From positions 1 through 5,864 of the forward strand of contig JAZNEY010000038.1 of assembly GCA_045588795.1 (NCBI GenBank): a stretch of DNA of 5,864 nt, read 5' to 3'. Of this stretch, positions 5,640-5,864 are shown one piece after another. The translations under genes were made by a program, and so were the position numbers. The notes beneath the pieces were generated by a model, which did no database searches, was not told the DNA's origin, and saw nothing but the letters and a program-made list of their open reading frames with translations. Position 1 is the stretch's first letter. Each line of letters starts with the position of its first letter. The stretch comes from UMGS1908 sp045588795. GTDB lineage: Bacteria > Bacillota > Clostridia > Christensenellales > UBA1242.

Positions 5640-5864
5640 TTAGTTGTTCTTCTTTGTCTTTTCACTTTCACTTGATGTGCAAGAATAGTAATCATTTACA
5701 TCATTGCAATCGCTTTGTGAACAAGTGCAGGATATTTTGCTATCAATTTTTTTCATCAAATCTTCGCACATTTCAGCCATCTTTTTTGTGCTAGACATAA
5801 ACCAACTTCTAACCTTTACGCTGTTTGAAGCAACAGTCGCTCCAACAACAAATCCCATACCTAA
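5640..5864 (-). CDS. Small unrecognised protein with Cys-rich tail (probably 5'-partial)
   Basis: I do not recognise this gene. The frame stays open to the window edge, and the first ATG inside (5858) has no convincing ribosome binding site, so the true start is probably outside. From that Met, 72 residues are visible. A short glycine-containing hydrophobic stretch (GFVVGATVA, 2-10) looks like the end of a membrane anchor and is followed by a basic SVKVRSWF segment and an amphipathic helix (about 24-40). The C-terminus is rich in Ser, Asn and Lys, with cysteines at 44, 46, 51 and 60 (plus C31), including CTCSQSDC. The anchor plus helix resembles small YtxH-like envelope proteins in layout only. 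The cysteines could bind a metal or form disulfides; that is a guess. It ends in its own terminator and so is not part of the ruvX unit. Confidence 0.6.
   Translation of the reverse strand, partial: LGMGFVVGATVASNSVKVRSWFMSSTKKMAEMCEDLMKKIDSKISCTCSQSDCNDVNDYYSCTSSESEKTKKNN

Noticed and set aside
1..5864. Mobile element, CRISPR array, tRNA/rRNA or recoding (TGA as sense)
   Set aside because: No transposase or integrase motif, spaced repeat array or tRNA-like cloverleaf was seen by eye. All genes read through with the standard code and use TGG for Trp.

Overview
This AT-rich window carries nine genes, all on the minus strand, so transcription runs from high to low coordinates. The set and order (ruvX, DUF1292, then rpsB, tsf, frr, uppS, cdsA, rseP) are a housekeeping neighbourhood typical of Bacillota. 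Low G+C, strong AGGAGG-type ribosome binding sites, short intergenic gaps, the ruvX-DUF1292 pair and a short EF-Ts all point to a Clostridia-like bacterium. I cannot name the genus. TGG is used for Trp and every stop seen is TAA or TAG, so nothing suggests a recoded genome.

Layout in the direction of transcription. (1) 5864-5640 is the end of a small, unrecognised Cys-rich protein that probably starts outside the window. It is closed by a good intrinsic terminator at 5624-5594. (2) A probable extended -10 promoter at 5586-5578 starts ruvX (5553-5125), followed 2 nt later by a DUF1292 gene (5122-4787). (3) A 175-nt gap, 4786-4612, holds a sigma-A-like promoter with its -35 box between two exact 12-bp repeats, a possible leader hairpin, and a duplicated Shine-Dalgarno block. 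It drives rpsB (4611-3697) and tsf (3668-3000), which end at a strong terminator (2978-2946). (4) A new promoter (2941-2913) abuts that terminator and drives frr (2880-2305), uppS (2303-1575), cdsA (1552-656) and the start of rseP (645 to the window edge), packed with gaps of 1 to 22 nt.

The genes link protein synthesis (ribosomal protein S2, EF-Ts, ribosome recycling factor) to envelope building (undecaprenyl diphosphate synthase for the cell-wall lipid carrier, CDP-diglyceride synthase for phospholipids) and to membrane proteolysis (site-2 protease). In the usual arrangement pyrH lies between tsf and frr, and dxr between cdsA and rseP. Both are absent here; a terminator-promoter junction occupies the pyrH position.

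I see no mobile element, CRISPR array, tRNA, rRNA or defence gene, and no wholly new system. The points most worth a second look are the roughly 100-residue membrane extension ahead of the RseP zinc motif, the missing pyrH and dxr, the repeat-based architecture of the rpsB control region, and the unrecognised Cys-rich protein at the right edge.
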